Source: Pseudomonas sp. GD03944 (GTDB lineage Bacteria > Pseudomonadota > Gammaproteobacteria > Pseudomonadales > Pseudomonadaceae). From it: a stretch of 64,000 bases of DNA. Numbering within the stretch: the first letter of the stretch is position 1; every line of letters starts with the position of its first letter. Positions 43,037-52,781 of this stretch are shown here, one piece after another. The stretch spans positions 431,825 through 495,824 of the forward strand of contig NZ_JAOCAH010000002.1 of the NCBI RefSeq assembly GCF_029839275.1. The letters run 5' to 3'. Below the pieces are notes generated by a model. The model worked only from the letters and a program-made list of their open reading frames with translations, was not told the origin of the DNA and did not search any database. A program made the position numbers and the translations under genes.

Positions 43037-44686
43037 TCACACCACGTGCGGCGTGCTGCGGGCCACCAGTGCTTCGACGTCCAGGCCCCGCGGCAGGGTG
43101 CCGTAGACGCGGCCGCCCTGTTCCAGGCGGCTGGCGATGAAGGCGTCGGACACCACGGCATTGCCCGTTTCCAGCAGCAGCTTGGCCTGCAGGGCCAGGG
43201 CCACGTCTTCGGTCAGTTGGCGGGCGCGGTACTGGATGTCGGCGGTGTCGCGGAAATCCGCCTGCAGGCGCTGGATGTGCGCGGCCAGGCGCTTGTCGCC
43301 GTGGCCGTCACCCAGCTCGGCGAACAGCGCGTCGAGTACGCCTGGCTCTTTCGACAGGGCGCGCAGCACGTCGAGGCACTGCACGTTGCCCGAGCCTTCC
43401 CAGGTCGAGTTGACCGGCGCCTCGCGGTACAGCCGCGGCAGGATGCTGTCTTCGACATACCCGGCGCCGCCCATGCACTCGGCGGCCTCGTTGATCATGG
43501 CCGGCGCCCGTTTGCAGATCCAGTACTTGCCCACGGCGGTGACCAGGCGGGCAAACTTGTCTTCCTGCTCGTCGTGCGGGTTGTCCAGGGCCTTGCCCAT
43601 GCGCATGGTCAGGGCCAGGGCCGCTTCGCTTTCCAGCGCCAGGTCGGCCAGGACGTTCTGCATCAGGGGTTGCTCGCTGAGCACCCGGCCACCGACCTGG
43701 CGGTGGGCGCAGTGGTGCGCGGCCTGGGTCAGCGCCTGGCGCATCAGGGCGCTGGAGCCGACCATGCAATCGAAGCGGGTCAGGGAAACCATCTCGATGA
43801 TGGTCGGCACGCCGCGGCCCTCTTCACCAATCATCCAGGCCAGGGCGCCGCGGTACTCCACCTCGCTGGAGGCATTCGACTGATTGCCCAGCTTGTTCTT
43901 CAGGCGCTGGATGTAGAACGCGTTGCGCTGGCCGTCCGGTCGATGACGCGGCAGCAGGAAGCAGCTCAGGCCCTTGTCGGTGTAGGCCAGGGTCAGGAAG
44001 GCATCGCACATTGGCGCCGAGCAGAACCACTTGTGCCCGACCAGCTCGTACGCCTGCCCCGGCCCGCCGATGCCCACCGGGTAGGCACGGGTGGTGTTGG
44101 CCCGCACGTCGGTGCCGCCCTGTTTCTCGGTCATGGCCATGCCGATGGTGGCGCCGGTCTTCTGCTCGATGGGCAGGTTGCGCGAGTCGTACTGGGTGGA
44201 CAGGATCTTGGGCAGCCATGTGTCCGCGACGTCGCCCTGCAGCTTGAGCGCCGGGACGCAGGCGTAGGTCATGGTCAGCGGGCAGCCGGTGCCCGCCTCG
44301 GCCTGTGAATGCAGGTAACTCAGTGCTGCCCGGGCGACCTGGGCGCCGCTGCGCGGGTCGGTCCAGGGCATGGACGGCAGGCCATGGGCAATCGCCGCCT
44401 CCATGAGCTGGTGGTAGGCCGGGTGGAACTCCACCAGGTCGAGGCGGTGCCCGTAGCGGTCATGGCTCTTGAACACCGGCTTGTTTTCGTTGGCGAGGAA
44501 CCCCGCGGCCATCAGCTCGCCGCCCGCCAGTGCACCGTAGGCGTCCAGGCGCGACTCGGCCCAGCTACCGCCGAAGCGGCGGGTCCATTCCTGCAGAGGC
44601 AGGTCGACGCGGTACAGGTTGGCGCCATCGAGGGGCGGCACCTGGTTGAAGACGTCATGGGTTTCGGCTTGCAGGGCAGGGTTCAT
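43037..44686 (-). CDS. aidB: AidB-type acyl-CoA dehydrogenase
   Basis: A 549-residue flavoprotein of the acyl-CoA dehydrogenase family, AidB branch. The family-specific N-terminus (HDVFNQVPPLDGANLYRVDLPLQEW), FAD-contact segment MAMTEKQGGTDVRANTT, SLTRFDCMVGSSALMRQAL and the C-terminal ECMGGAGYVEDSILPRLYREAPVNSTWEGSGNV are present. In E. coli AidB is induced by alkylation and binds DNA; in pseudomonads such genes may serve fatty-acid or isovaleryl-CoA-like metabolism. It overlaps the TetR regulator by 4 bp. Confidence 0.9.
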   Translation of the reverse strand: MNPALQAETHDVFNQVPPLDGANLYRVDLPLQEWTRRFGGSWAESRLDAYGALAGGELMAAGFLANENKPVFKSHDRYGHRLDLVEFHPAYHQLMEAAIAHGLPSMPWTDPRSGAQVARAALSYLHSQAEAGTGCPLTMTYACVPALKLQGDVADTWLPKILSTQYDSRNLPIEQKTGATIGMAMTEKQGGTDVRANTTRAYPVGIGGPGQAYELVGHKWFCSAPMCDAFLTLAYTDKGLSCFLLPRHRPDGQRNAFYIQRLKNKLGNQSNASSEVEYRGALAWMIGEEGRGVPTIIEMVSLTRFDCMVGSSALMRQALTQAAHHCAHRQVGGRVLSEQPLMQNVLADLALESEAALALTMRMGKALDNPHDEQEDKFARLVTAVGKYWICKRAPAMINEAAECMGGAGYVEDSILPRLYREAPVNSTWEGSGNVQCLDVLRALSKEPGVLDALFAELGDGHGDKRLAAHIQRLQADFRDTADIQYRARQLTEDVALALQAKLLLETGNAVVSDAFIASRLEQGGRVYGTLPRGLDVEALVARSTPHVV

Positions 44687-45324
44687 GGTTTCAGCTCCTC
44701 GGCACCAACGGCACGCAGACAGAAGGTCACCAGGCTCTGGCAGACCTCATCAAGATCCAGGGACAGCTGCCCGGCTTCGCGGGCGGCACGGGCGGGCGGC
44801 GACAGCGGGCCGACCAGGGCTTCGGCGATGGCGCCCACCAGGCAGGCGGCGATCAGGCTGATGTGCCGAACCTGGAAGGCGCCCTGGGCCACGCCGTCCT
44901 CCAGCAGTTCGATGAACAGCTCGGCGTAGGCTTCGCGGTACAGCAGGCGCTGTTCGTCGACCTCGGGGTCGACCGGCTCGGCGATCAGGGCGAAGGCCAG
45001 GCGCCGGCTGTCCCAGGCACGGGCCGCGAACTGGCGCAGGCCGGCATTCAGGCGTTCGGCAGGTGTGCCCGGCCCGCGCAGGGCGGTGGCCAGGGCATCG
45101 ACCTCGCGCTGGCTGGCGCTGGCGAAGACTTCGGCGGCCAGTTCACCCTTGCTGTGGAAGTGCCGGTACAGGCTGCCGGTGGCGATGCCCACGCGTTCGG
45201 CCAGGCTTTGCATGGTCAGCGCGGCGAAACCGCCCTCGGCGACGCACTCCAGGGCGCAGGCCAGGATGCGCTCGCGCAGTACCTGGTCGCGGTCGAGACG
45301 AAGGGCGGTGGTGCGATAGACCAT
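44683..45324 (-). CDS. TetR-family regulator of the aidB-like operon
   Basis: A 213-residue repressor. The helix-turn-helix is ERILACALECVAEGGFAALTMQSLAERVGIATGSLYRHFHSKGEL. The C-terminal ligand domain (about 75-205) is all-helical. Its stop overlaps the aidB-like start (ATGA), and two palindromes lie just upstream of its own start, so it probably represses the pair. The inducing ligand may be an acyl-CoA, a guess from the partner gene. Confidence 0.9.
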   Translation of the reverse strand: MVYRTTALRLDRDQVLRERILACALECVAEGGFAALTMQSLAERVGIATGSLYRHFHSKGELAAEVFASASQREVDALATALRGPGTPAERLNAGLRQFAARAWDSRRLAFALIAEPVDPEVDEQRLLYREAYAELFIELLEDGVAQGAFQVRHISLIAACLVGAIAEALVGPLSPPARAAREAGQLSLDLDEVCQSLVTFCLRAVGAEELKP

Positions 45325-45328
45325 GATC

Positions 45329-45367
45329 TGAATCCCGATTCACGTTTTCATCAGTGAATCAGCATTC
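45329..45367 (-). promoter_or_regulatory. Paired TetR operators TGAATC-N2-GATTCA
   Basis: TGAATC-CC-GATTCA (45329-45342) and a degenerate copy TGAATC-AG-CATTCA (45354-45367) lie 25 bp apart, 5 bp upstream of the TetR gene start. Their position and symmetry suit a dimeric repressor. Confidence 0.65.
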
Positions 45368-45395
45368 AGACTTTGCTCAAAGGGGCATTTCGGAC

Positions 45396-45429
45396 AAAAC
45401 CGCTGCCGAACCGTCGCCGGTTCGGCAGC
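45396..45429 (-). terminator. Rho-independent terminator of ladS
   Basis: On the minus strand an 11-bp stem GCTGCCGAACC/GGTTCGGCAGC (45402-45429, 6-nt loop) is followed by GGTTTT. It lies just after the ladS stop. Confidence 0.75.
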
Positions 45430-45435
45430 ACGGGA

Positions 45436-47823
45436 TCAGGCGATCTTCGGGCGGCACAGCACCCAGTCGTGCAGCAGCGCACGCAGGGTGTCGAACTTCA
45501 CCGGCTTGGCCAGGTAGTCGCTCATGCCGGCCGCCAGGCAGCGCTCGCGGTCGCCGCTGTGGCTGTGGGCGGTGATCGCCAGGACCGGCAGGTCGGCGCA
45601 GTCCGGCAGGTTGCGCAGGGCCCGGCAGGTGGCGAAGCCGTCCATCATCGGCATCTGGCAATCCAGCAGGATCGCGTCCACCGACTCGCGCCCCAGGACC
45701 TCCAGCGCCTCCATGCCGTTGTCGGCGGTGCGCACCTGGTAGCCCAGCTTGAGCAGCATGCCGCGGGTCACCAGCTGGTTGATGGCGTTGTCCTCGACCA
45801 CCAGCACCACGCACTGCTCCGGACGGCGCACGGCCTGGGCGCTGGCGCGCCGTACCGGCGCCGCCTGGGCCACGTTCTGCACCGGCAGGGTCAGCGGCAC
45901 GTTGAGCTGGAAGCGACTGCCCTGCCCCACCTGGGATTCGTGTTCCAGGCTGCCGCCCAGCAGGTCGACCAGTTGCCGGCAGATCGCCAGGCCGATGCCC
46001 AGGCCGCCGTATTCCCGGGTCATGGACCCGTCCAGCTGACGGAAACGCTGATACAGCGGGCCATCCTGATCGGCGCTGAAACCGACCCCGGTGTCGACCA
46101 CTTCGATGCGCAGCGGCAGGCTGGCGCCGGGCTCGCCCACCCGGCTGACGCGCAGGCTGACCGAGCCGTGGGCGGTGAACTTGATGGCGTTGTCGAGCAG
46201 GTAGCCCAGGGCCTGGGCGAGCTTGCCGGCGTCGCCTTCCAGGGTGTCCGGCAGTTCTTCGTCCAGCTCCAGCACGAACGCCAGGCCCTTGTCCTCGGCC
46301 CGCGGCGCGTACTGCGCGCGCAACCCATCGAACAGGCCGCGCAGGCTGAAGGGCTCGCGGCGGGGGTAGAGCTTGCCGGCCTGCAGCTCGGTCAGGGCCA
46401 GGATGTCGTTGACCATGCGCATCATGTCCCGCGCCGAACTGGCGGCGGTCTTCTGGTACTGCGCCAGTTCGATGTCGAGATTGACCGTCTGCATCAGCTC
46501 CAGGGAGCCGATCACCCCGTTCATCGGGGTGCGCAGTTCGTGGGTCACGGTGGACAGGAATTCGTCTTTCAGGCGGTTGCTGTTGGCCAGTTCTTGGTTC
46601 AGCGTTTCCAGCTTGCGCCCGGCCTCCTGGAGGATGCGCGTGCGCTCTTCCTTCATGGCGTTGATGCGGTCGGCCAGGGCCAGGGACAGCAGCCCGACTT
46701 CCAGCGCCGAGCCGATCTGGCTGGCGTACATGGTCAGGAACACGTTGGGCAGGTAACCCAGCACCATCAGGGTGTTGATCGCCCCGCCGACCAGGAAGGC
46801 GGTCCAGGCGATGATGAAGTAACGTGCCACGCGCATGCCGCGCAGCCAGGCGAGCACCCCGGAAACGAAGATCATCACGGTGAAGATCAGCGCCAGGTAG
46901 GTGGCCAGGCGCAGCGACACCGCGTAGCTGGCGGTCAGCGCCAGCACCATCACCACCGCGCCGCTGCCCATCAGCAACAACAGGATGCGGTCCACCCAGG
47001 GGCTGTGCTCGGCGGTGTGCAGGAAGCTGCGGGCGAACTGGCAGCCGAACAGCGCCGCCGAGCCGATCAGGAACGGCGTGGCCGCGTTCGCCCACCAGGG
47101 GCTGTTGGGCCAGAAATACTCGATGCCGGCGCCGTTGACCGAGACCTGGTAGAGGCCGAACGAGGCGATATAGAGGATGTAATAGAGGTAACTGGTGTCG
47201 CGGACGCTGAGGTAGATGAACAGGTTGTAGATCAGCATCACCAGCAACACGCCATAGATGATGCCGAGCACATAGATGCGCCCCGGCTGCTCTTCCAGGT
47301 AGGCATTGGGCGACCACAGCGCCAGCGGCGCCTGGATCGAGCCCTGGCTTTCCAGTCGCAGGTAGACGCGCTCGGGCTGGTTGGGCTGGAGCTTGAGTTC
47401 GAACAGGTAGTTGTTCTGCTTGATCTGCCGGCTGGAGAATGGCAGTGCGTCACCGGTGCGCTGGATCAGCTGGAAGTTGCCCTGGCCGTCGTCCTGGTAC
47501 AACTCCAGGTGGTCCAGCGGCGGGTAGGCCAGCTCCAGCAGCCAGGGCTGCTGCCCGCCCAGGCTCTGGGGGCGGTACTCCAGGTCCAGGCGCAACCAGA
47601 ACACCGAACGCGAGTAACCGGCGTTCAGCACGGGCTTGTCGTGCCGCCGGAAACTGCCCTGCAGGGCCGGCGACGCGATGTCGTTGATGGTCGAATCCCC
47701 GCGCACGTCCTCGAAGACGTACATGTCCTGACCCAGGGGTAACGAGCGGGTGTACTCGTCGAATGTCACCGCCCCGGCCAATACCGGCCAGACGGCGAGC
47801 AGGAAAATCACGATGTTGCGCAT
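45436..47823 (-). CDS. ladS: Hybrid sensor kinase LadS
   Basis: A 795-residue hybrid kinase, the same length as I recall for P. aeruginosa LadS. It has a signal peptide (RNIVIFLLAVWPVLAGA), a periplasmic 7TMR-DISMED2 domain (about 30-180), seven membrane helices (about 185-385), HisKA with His428 (FLSTVTHELRTPMNG), an ATPase domain (GGLGIGLAICRQLV) and a receiver with Asp721 (AILLDCQMPMMDG). LadS favours biofilm and opposes RetS through GacS/GacA and the Rsm RNAs. The neighbouring thiD-thiE-hemL order supports the name. ATG 47823 gives the best signal peptide; ATG 47835 is possible. Confidence 0.92.
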   Translation of the reverse strand: MRNIVIFLLAVWPVLAGAVTFDEYTRSLPLGQDMYVFEDVRGDSTINDIASPALQGSFRRHDKPVLNAGYSRSVFWLRLDLEYRPQSLGGQQPWLLELAYPPLDHLELYQDDGQGNFQLIQRTGDALPFSSRQIKQNNYLFELKLQPNQPERVYLRLESQGSIQAPLALWSPNAYLEEQPGRIYVLGIIYGVLLVMLIYNLFIYLSVRDTSYLYYILYIASFGLYQVSVNGAGIEYFWPNSPWWANAATPFLIGSAALFGCQFARSFLHTAEHSPWVDRILLLLMGSGAVVMVLALTASYAVSLRLATYLALIFTVMIFVSGVLAWLRGMRVARYFIIAWTAFLVGGAINTLMVLGYLPNVFLTMYASQIGSALEVGLLSLALADRINAMKEERTRILQEAGRKLETLNQELANSNRLKDEFLSTVTHELRTPMNGVIGSLELMQTVNLDIELAQYQKTAASSARDMMRMVNDILALTELQAGKLYPRREPFSLRGLFDGLRAQYAPRAEDKGLAFVLELDEELPDTLEGDAGKLAQALGYLLDNAIKFTAHGSVSLRVSRVGEPGASLPLRIEVVDTGVGFSADQDGPLYQRFRQLDGSMTREYGGLGIGLAICRQLVDLLGGSLEHESQVGQGSRFQLNVPLTLPVQNVAQAAPVRRASAQAVRRPEQCVVLVVEDNAINQLVTRGMLLKLGYQVRTADNGMEALEVLGRESVDAILLDCQMPMMDGFATCRALRNLPDCADLPVLAITAHSHSGDRERCLAAGMSDYLAKPVKFDTLRALLHDWVLCRPKIA

Positions 47824-48118
47824 GCAGCCCCGCATAAACCCTGTCGAACGATACCGGAGAGCCCCACCTCTCGCGGACGGCATCGCCACGCACGGTCTGG
47901 TTGTTCGAATGCCAGTCACTCTAGCACAGCGCCACCGCGGAAAAACCCAGTGCTCACGGGCAATTTAATCGCCTTCCGCCGCTCTAGGACGGCCGATCCA
48001 CCCGAATAGAACCCTCTACCGACTACCTGACATGTCGTTCAGGAACATGTGCTGTCGGCGACAGGAAGGCTGCGCCGGCACGGCCCAAATCGGCGGTTTA
48101 GTGGTAAGCTCGCGCACC

Positions 48119-48913
48119 ATGAAAATGCCTACCTCCCGCCCCGTAGTACTCTGCCTCTCCGGTCATGACCCCAGTGGGGGGGCCGGTCTGCAGGCCGATA
48201 TCGAAGCCCTGCTCGCCCAAGGTTGCCACGCGGCACCTGCCGTCACGGCACTGACCGTGCAGGATACCGTCGACGTGTCCGACTTCCGTGTGCTCGATCG
48301 CGACTGGGTGCTGGCCCAGGCCAACGCCGTGATCGCCGACCTGCCGGTGGCGGCCGTGAAGCTCGGCATGCTCGGCTCGGTGGAGATGGTCGAGACCGTA
48401 TTGATGGTCATGGACAAGTTGCCCGGCGTACCGCTGGTCTGCGACCCGGTGCTGCGTGCCGGTGGCGGCGGCGCCCTGGGCAAGGACGAAGTCGGCTATG
48501 CCATGCGCGAGCGGCTGTTCGCGGTATCCACCATTGCCACGCCGAACCTGCCGGAAGCGCGCATCCTCGCTGAATTGCCCGACGGCACGGCGGACGAGTG
48601 CGCCGAAAAGCTGCTGCCCTACATTCGTCACCTGCTGATCACCGGTGGCCACGGCGACGAGCACGAAGTGCACAACCGCCTGTACGCCCGCGACGGCAGC
48701 CGCCACACCTTCACCTGCCAGCGCCTGCCCGGCAGCTACCACGGTTCGGGCTGCACCCTGGCCAGCGCCCTGGCCGGTCGCCTGGCCCTGGGCGAGGAAC
48801 TGGTCAGCGCGGTGAAGTCGGCCCTCGATTACACCTGGCGCACCCTGCGTGACGCCGAGCAGCCCGGCCACGGCCAGTACGTGCCACGGCGCCTGCCCCT
48901 GGATTTCTGCTGA
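48119..48913 (+). CDS. thiD: Hydroxymethylpyrimidine/phosphomethylpyrimidine kinase
   Basis: A 264-residue kinase that phosphorylates HMP and HMP-P in thiamine synthesis. Ribokinase-fold motifs: [22 protein letters not shown] at the start, [23 protein letters not shown] and the anion hole [16 protein letters not shown]. It is followed 13 bp later by thiE. ATG 48119 gives the usual N-terminus; the 29-residue extension is spurious. No TPP riboswitch consensus is seen upstream. Confidence 0.94.
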   Translation: MKMPTSRPVVLCLSGHDPSGGAGLQADIEALLAQGCHAAPAVTALTVQDTVDVSDFRVLDRDWVLAQANAVIADLPVAAVKLGMLGSVEMVETVLMVMDKLPGVPLVCDPVLRAGGGGALGKDEVGYAMRERLFAVSTIATPNLPEARILAELPDGTADECAEKLLPYIRHLLITGGHGDEHEVHNRLYARDGSRHTFTCQRLPGSYHGSGCTLASALAGRLALGEELVSAVKSALDYTWRTLRDAEQPGHGQYVPRRLPLDFC

Positions 48914-48926
48914 TGGAGCACCGGCC

Positions 48927-49556
48927 ATGACCCTGCGCGGTCTGTACGCCATTACCGACAGCCAGCTCCTGGCCGGCGGCCGTTTGCTGCCATACGTCGA
49001 GGCGGCCCTGAAGGGCGGCGCGAAACTGCTGCAGTACCGCGACAAATCCGGCGACGAGGCCCGTCGCCTGCGTGAGGCCGAAGCCCTGCGCGAACTGTGC
49101 GGCCGCTATGGCGCGAGCCTGATCATCAATGACGATGCCGAGCTGGCCGCCCGTTTGGGCGTCGGCCTGCACCTCGGCCAGGGCGACGGTTCGCTGTCCG
49201 CCGCCCGCGCCCTGCTCGGTCGCCGGGCCGTGATCGGCGGGACCTGCCACGCGCAGCTGGAGCTGGCCGAAAACGCCGTCAAGGAAGGCGCCAGCTACGT
49301 GGCCTTCGGTCGCTTCTTCAATTCCACGACCAAACCCGGCGCCCCCGCCGCCACGCTCGAGCTGCTGGCGCAGGCCAGGGAGCGCCTCGACGTGCCCGTG
49401 GTCGCCATTGGCGGCATCACCCTGGACAACGCGGGCGAACTGATCGCCCAGGGCGCCAGCATGGTGGCCGTCATCCACGCCCTGTTTGCCGCGGACTCGG
49501 CCACGGAAGTCGAACGCCGAGCCCGTGCCTTTTCTACCCTGTTTGCCACGACCTGA
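48927..49556 (+). CDS. thiE: Thiamine-phosphate synthase
   Basis: A 209-residue TIM-barrel enzyme that joins HMP-PP and HET-P to thiamine monophosphate. Family motifs: [69 protein letters not shown] and [25 protein letters not shown]. The ATG at 48927 follows GGAG. It is in an operon with thiD and, 49 bp downstream, hemL. Confidence 0.95.
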   Translation: MTLRGLYAITDSQLLAGGRLLPYVEAALKGGAKLLQYRDKSGDEARRLREAEALRELCGRYGASLIINDDAELAARLGVGLHLGQGDGSLSAARALLGRRAVIGGTCHAQLELAENAVKEGASYVAFGRFFNSTTKPGAPAATLELLAQARERLDVPVVAIGGITLDNAGELIAQGASMVAVIHALFAADSATEVERRARAFSTLFATT

Positions 49557-49605
49557 TCGTTTCTGGGGCGGCATGGCCGCTCCGACCTGACTCAAGAGGC
49601 CCATC

Positions 49606-50895
49606 ATGTCCCGTTCCGAAACCCTTTTCGCCGACGCCCAGAAGCACATCCCCGGTGGCGTCAACTCGCCCGTGCGCGCCTTCAAGAGCGTGGGCGGCAC
49701 GCCGCTGTTCTTCAAGCACGCCGCAGGCGCCTACGTCACCGACGAAGATGACAAGCGCTACGTCGACTACGTCGGCTCCTGGGGCCCGATGATCCTCGGC
49801 CACAGCCACCCGGACGTGCTCGAGGCGGTGCGCAACCAGCTGCAGCACGGCCTGTCCTACGGCGCCCCGACCGCCATGGAAACCGAAATGGCCAACCTGG
49901 TGTGTAGCCTGGTGCCGTCGATCGAAATGGTGCGCATGGTCAGCTCCGGCACCGAGGCGACCATGAGCGCCATCCGCCTGGCCCGTGGCTACACCGGCCG
50001 CGACAGCATCATCAAGTTCGAAGGCTGCTACCACGGCCACTCCGACAGCCTGTTGGTAAAAGCCGGCTCCGGCGCCCTGACCCAGGGCGTACCGAGCTCA
50101 GCCGGCGTACCGGCGGCGTTCGCCAAGCACACCCTGACCCTGCCCTTCAACGACATCGCCGCGGTCGAGCAGATGCTCAGCGAGGTCGGCAGTGAAGTCG
50201 CCTGCATCATCGTCGAGCCTGTGGCCGGCAACATGAACTGCGTGCCGCCGGCCCCGGGCTTCCTCGAAGGCCTGCGCAGCCTGTGCGACCAGCACGGCGT
50301 GGTGCTGATCTTCGACGAAGTGATGACCGGTTTCCGTGTGGCCCTGGGCGGCGCCCAGGCGTACTACGGCGTGACCCCGGACCTGACCACCTTCGGCAAG
50401 ATCATCGGCGGCGGCATGCCGGTCGGCTGTTTCGGCGGCAAGCGCGCGATCATGGAGCGCATCGCTCCGCTGGGCCCGGTCTACCAGGCCGGCACTCTGT
50501 CGGGTAACCCACTGGCCATGGCCGCCGGCCTGACCACCCTGAACCTGATCAAGCGCCCGGGCTTCCACGCCGAGCTGAGCGACTACACCCAGCGCATGCT
50601 CCAGGGCCTGCAGGACCGCGCCGATGCGGCGGGCATCCCGTTCGTCACCACCCAGGCCGGCGCCATGTTCGGCCTGTACTTCAGCGGCGCCGACGACATC
50701 GTCACCTTCGAGGACGTGATGGCCAGCGACGCGGAACGTTTCAAGCGCTTCTTCCACCTGATGCTCGACGGCGGCGTCTACCTGGCACCGAGCGCCTTCG
50801 AAGCCGGCTTCACCTCGATCGCCCACGGCGACGCCGAGCTGAAGATCACCCTGGATGCGGCTGAGCGCGCCTTCGCCGAACTGAAGAAGGACTGA
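49606..50895 (+). CDS. hemL: Glutamate-1-semialdehyde 2,1-aminomutase
   Basis: A 429-residue PLP enzyme that turns glutamate-1-semialdehyde into 5-aminolevulinate for haem synthesis. Motifs: [65 protein letters not shown] and the PLP lysine Lys265 in [14 protein letters not shown]. Length fits HemL (426-430). It follows thiE, and a GC hairpin lies after the stop. Confidence 0.97.
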   Translation: MSRSETLFADAQKHIPGGVNSPVRAFKSVGGTPLFFKHAAGAYVTDEDDKRYVDYVGSWGPMILGHSHPDVLEAVRNQLQHGLSYGAPTAMETEMANLVCSLVPSIEMVRMVSSGTEATMSAIRLARGYTGRDSIIKFEGCYHGHSDSLLVKAGSGALTQGVPSSAGVPAAFAKHTLTLPFNDIAAVEQMLSEVGSEVACIIVEPVAGNMNCVPPAPGFLEGLRSLCDQHGVVLIFDEVMTGFRVALGGAQAYYGVTPDLTTFGKIIGGGMPVGCFGGKRAIMERIAPLGPVYQAGTLSGNPLAMAAGLTTLNLIKRPGFHAELSDYTQRMLQGLQDRADAAGIPFVTTQAGAMFGLYFSGADDIVTFEDVMASDAERFKRFFHLMLDGGVYLAPSAFEAGFTSIAHGDAELKITLDAAERAFAELKKD

Positions 50896-50915
50896 TCCCC
50901 GCCACGCCGAAAACG

Positions 50916-50947
50916 CGCCGCCCCTCTCTATAGATGCAGGGGCGGCG
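50916..50947 (+). terminator. GC-rich hairpin after hemL
   Basis: A perfect 10-bp stem CGCCGCCCCT/AGGGGCGGCG with a 12-nt loop lies 20 bp after the hemL stop. There is no T-run, so termination strength is unclear. Confidence 0.45.
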
Positions 50948-50985
50948 TAGCGCGGTCGACCGCTCCGCTCCGACAGAGACCTCCC

Positions 50986-51630
50986 ATGCAGTACAGCACC
51001 GCACTCTCCGACGGCGTCCTCGCTCTGGCCTGCCTGGCCTGCGTGATCGCCATCGGCAAGGCTCGCAAGCACTACCCGGAAGCCGATCAACCCGCCCTGT
51101 TCTGCGCCCTGCTCGGATTTCTGATGCCGGCGGCCGCCGCCTTCGCCGGCACCGTGCGCTATGCCATTGACCCGGGCTGGATCGAAGCCCACCAGTGGTT
51201 GACCCAGGCCAGCACCTTCATGGCGCTGCCGCTGCTGGGGTTCTGCGCGCTGGTGCTGGGCCGTGGCTGGGTCTGGAGCCGGCCGAACTGGGGCCGGGTG
51301 ATTCTCGGTCTGTGCGCCTTTTTCGAACTGTTCCGCCAAATGAATATGCTCGACGACTACCGCCTGGTCCTGAGCACCGGGGCGTTGTTGCTGATCCTGT
51401 ATGCCGGCGCCGTGCAATGGCCGCGCCGCCTGCCGGCCCTCGCCGGGCTCATGGCGGTAGGCCTGTTTCTGGTCGCCGGGCTGGTGGTGGGCACCGAGGG
51501 TGTTATCGGCCCGATACGCCGCGTCGACCTGTTTCACGCCCTGCTGACCGCGGCCTACCCGCTGATCGCCTGGCTGTTGCTGACCCTGCCAGCCAGCCAT
51601 ACGACAGAAAACCCCGTAAAGACTTTGTAA
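50986..51630 (+). CDS. Uncharacterised multi-pass membrane protein
   Basis: A 214-residue protein with about six hydrophobic segments (VLALACLACVIAIGK, ALFCALLGFLMPAAAAFAGTV, TFMALPLLGFCALVLG, VILGLCAFFELF, LVLSTGALLLILYAGAV, LMAVGLFLVAGLVVG, LLTAAYPLIAWLLLTL). It lies between hemL and miaB, where pseudomonads carry a conserved membrane protein of unknown role. No catalytic motif is seen. Confidence 0.78.
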   Translation: MQYSTALSDGVLALACLACVIAIGKARKHYPEADQPALFCALLGFLMPAAAAFAGTVRYAIDPGWIEAHQWLTQASTFMALPLLGFCALVLGRGWVWSRPNWGRVILGLCAFFELFRQMNMLDDYRLVLSTGALLLILYAGAVQWPRRLPALAGLMAVGLFLVAGLVVGTEGVIGPIRRVDLFHALLTAAYPLIAWLLLTLPASHTTENPVKTL

Positions 51631-51721
51631 GAACCCCACTGCTTATTTCATAATGTGATGGCTGACGCGTTTCGTCGGCCGGGCCTGGCGCCCGCACTGC
51701 CTCAGAGGTACACGGATTTTC

Positions 51722-52273
51722 ATGAACTGCACCGGCCGCACCCTGTCACTGGGCTGCCTGTTGCTCCTTCTCCCTCTGCTCGCGCTCGCGGGCGGCAACT
51801 CCTTGCTGATCCCGGCAACCGGCAGTTGCGCCCTGAACACGGCCCCCGAAGACCTGCCAGACGCCCTCACCGCCTGTGAAGAAGCCGCCCGCAATGGCGA
51901 CCTGCAGGCCGAATACGAGTTGGGCGAGTTCTACTACGACGGCAAGCGCGCGCCCCGCGACCTGGCTCAGGCGCTGAACTGGTTCGAGCAGGCATCCCTG
52001 CAGGGCCACGCCCAGGCCCAGTACCGCCTGGGCATGATGTTCTTCAATGGCGAGGGTGTGCCGGCGAACAACGTGCAGGCCTACATCGTGCTGAAGATGG
52101 CCGCGGTCAATGGCTCGGACGAAGCCATGGACAGCGCCGACCAGGTGTCGGCGCAGATGCCGCGCAATGAACTGGAGATCGCCAGCCAGGTGCTGGGGCA
52201 GATCTTCCGCAACTACCTGCTGGAATTGCAGACCCGCGACACCCCGTCGTCGCCGTTCTCGCCACTGCCCTGA
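51722..52273 (+). CDS. Secreted Sel1-repeat protein
   Basis: A 183-residue protein with a signal peptide (RTLSLGCLLLLLPLLALA, cut before GGNS) and two Sel1-like repeats: AEYELGEFYYDGKRAPRDLAQALNWFEQAS and AQYRLGMMFFNGEGVPANNVQAYIVLKMAA. Two cysteines (CALN, CEEA) flank the first repeat and may pair in the periplasm. Such repeats mediate protein contact. It converges with the DUF1820 gene. Confidence 0.84.
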   Translation: MNCTGRTLSLGCLLLLLPLLALAGGNSLLIPATGSCALNTAPEDLPDALTACEEAARNGDLQAEYELGEFYYDGKRAPRDLAQALNWFEQASLQGHAQAQYRLGMMFFNGEGVPANNVQAYIVLKMAAVNGSDEAMDSADQVSAQMPRNELEIASQVLGQIFRNYLLELQTRDTPSSPFSPLP

Positions 52274-52303
52274 GCAGCCGCGCCGGCGACGCGAATCCCG
52301 TGC

Positions 52304-52627
52304 TTACTTGTCAGGCATCGGCATCGGGAACGGCATGATGTTGCCGCCACCCTTCGCCTCGCTGATCTTCGGCGTGCCCAGTCGCTCGACTTCATCGATG
52401 CGGATGATCGCGTGCATCGGCACGAAGCTGCGCACCACGCCATCGAACTGGGCCTTGAGCTTTTCTTCGCTGGGGTCGACCACGACCTGGGTGCGCTCGC
52501 CGAAAACGAATTCCTCCACTTCCAGAAACCCCCACAGATCGCTCTGGAAGATCTGCTTGGCGTACATCTCGTAGACCTGGCCCTGGTTGAGGAAAATGAC
52601 CTTGTAGATAGGCTCGCGCTTGCTCAT
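52304..52627 (-). CDS. DUF1820-family protein
   Basis: A 107-residue cytoplasmic protein. The core KREPIYKVIFLNQGQVYEMYAKQIFQSDLWGFLEVEEFVFGE and AIIRIDEVERLGTPKI is the DUF1820 family, found next to miaB in pseudomonads; function unknown. The start ATG 52627 is preferred, since the longer frame lacks a ribosome binding site. A short methionine/proline tail (MPFPMPMPDK) ends it. Confidence 0.87.
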   Translation of the reverse strand: MSKREPIYKVIFLNQGQVYEMYAKQIFQSDLWGFLEVEEFVFGERTQVVVDPSEEKLKAQFDGVVRSFVPMHAIIRIDEVERLGTPKISEAKGGGNIMPFPMPMPDK

Positions 52628-52781
52628 GGATGACAACGAATACCGCGGAAAAAGAGGGCGCGGATCATAGCACAGGCACCGAATCACAGCGCCCGCTCGT
52701 CCCCTGCCCTAGAATGGCCCTGCCTCGACAAGGACGTACCATGCCCAGCACATCGCCTTTCCCCGCCTGCTCGCCCTGCTG

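Noticed and set aside
47824..48118. TPP riboswitch before thiD
   Set aside because: I looked for the conserved CTGAGA and ACCTGATC-type elements in the 295-bp gap and did not see them; a covariance-model search would settle it.
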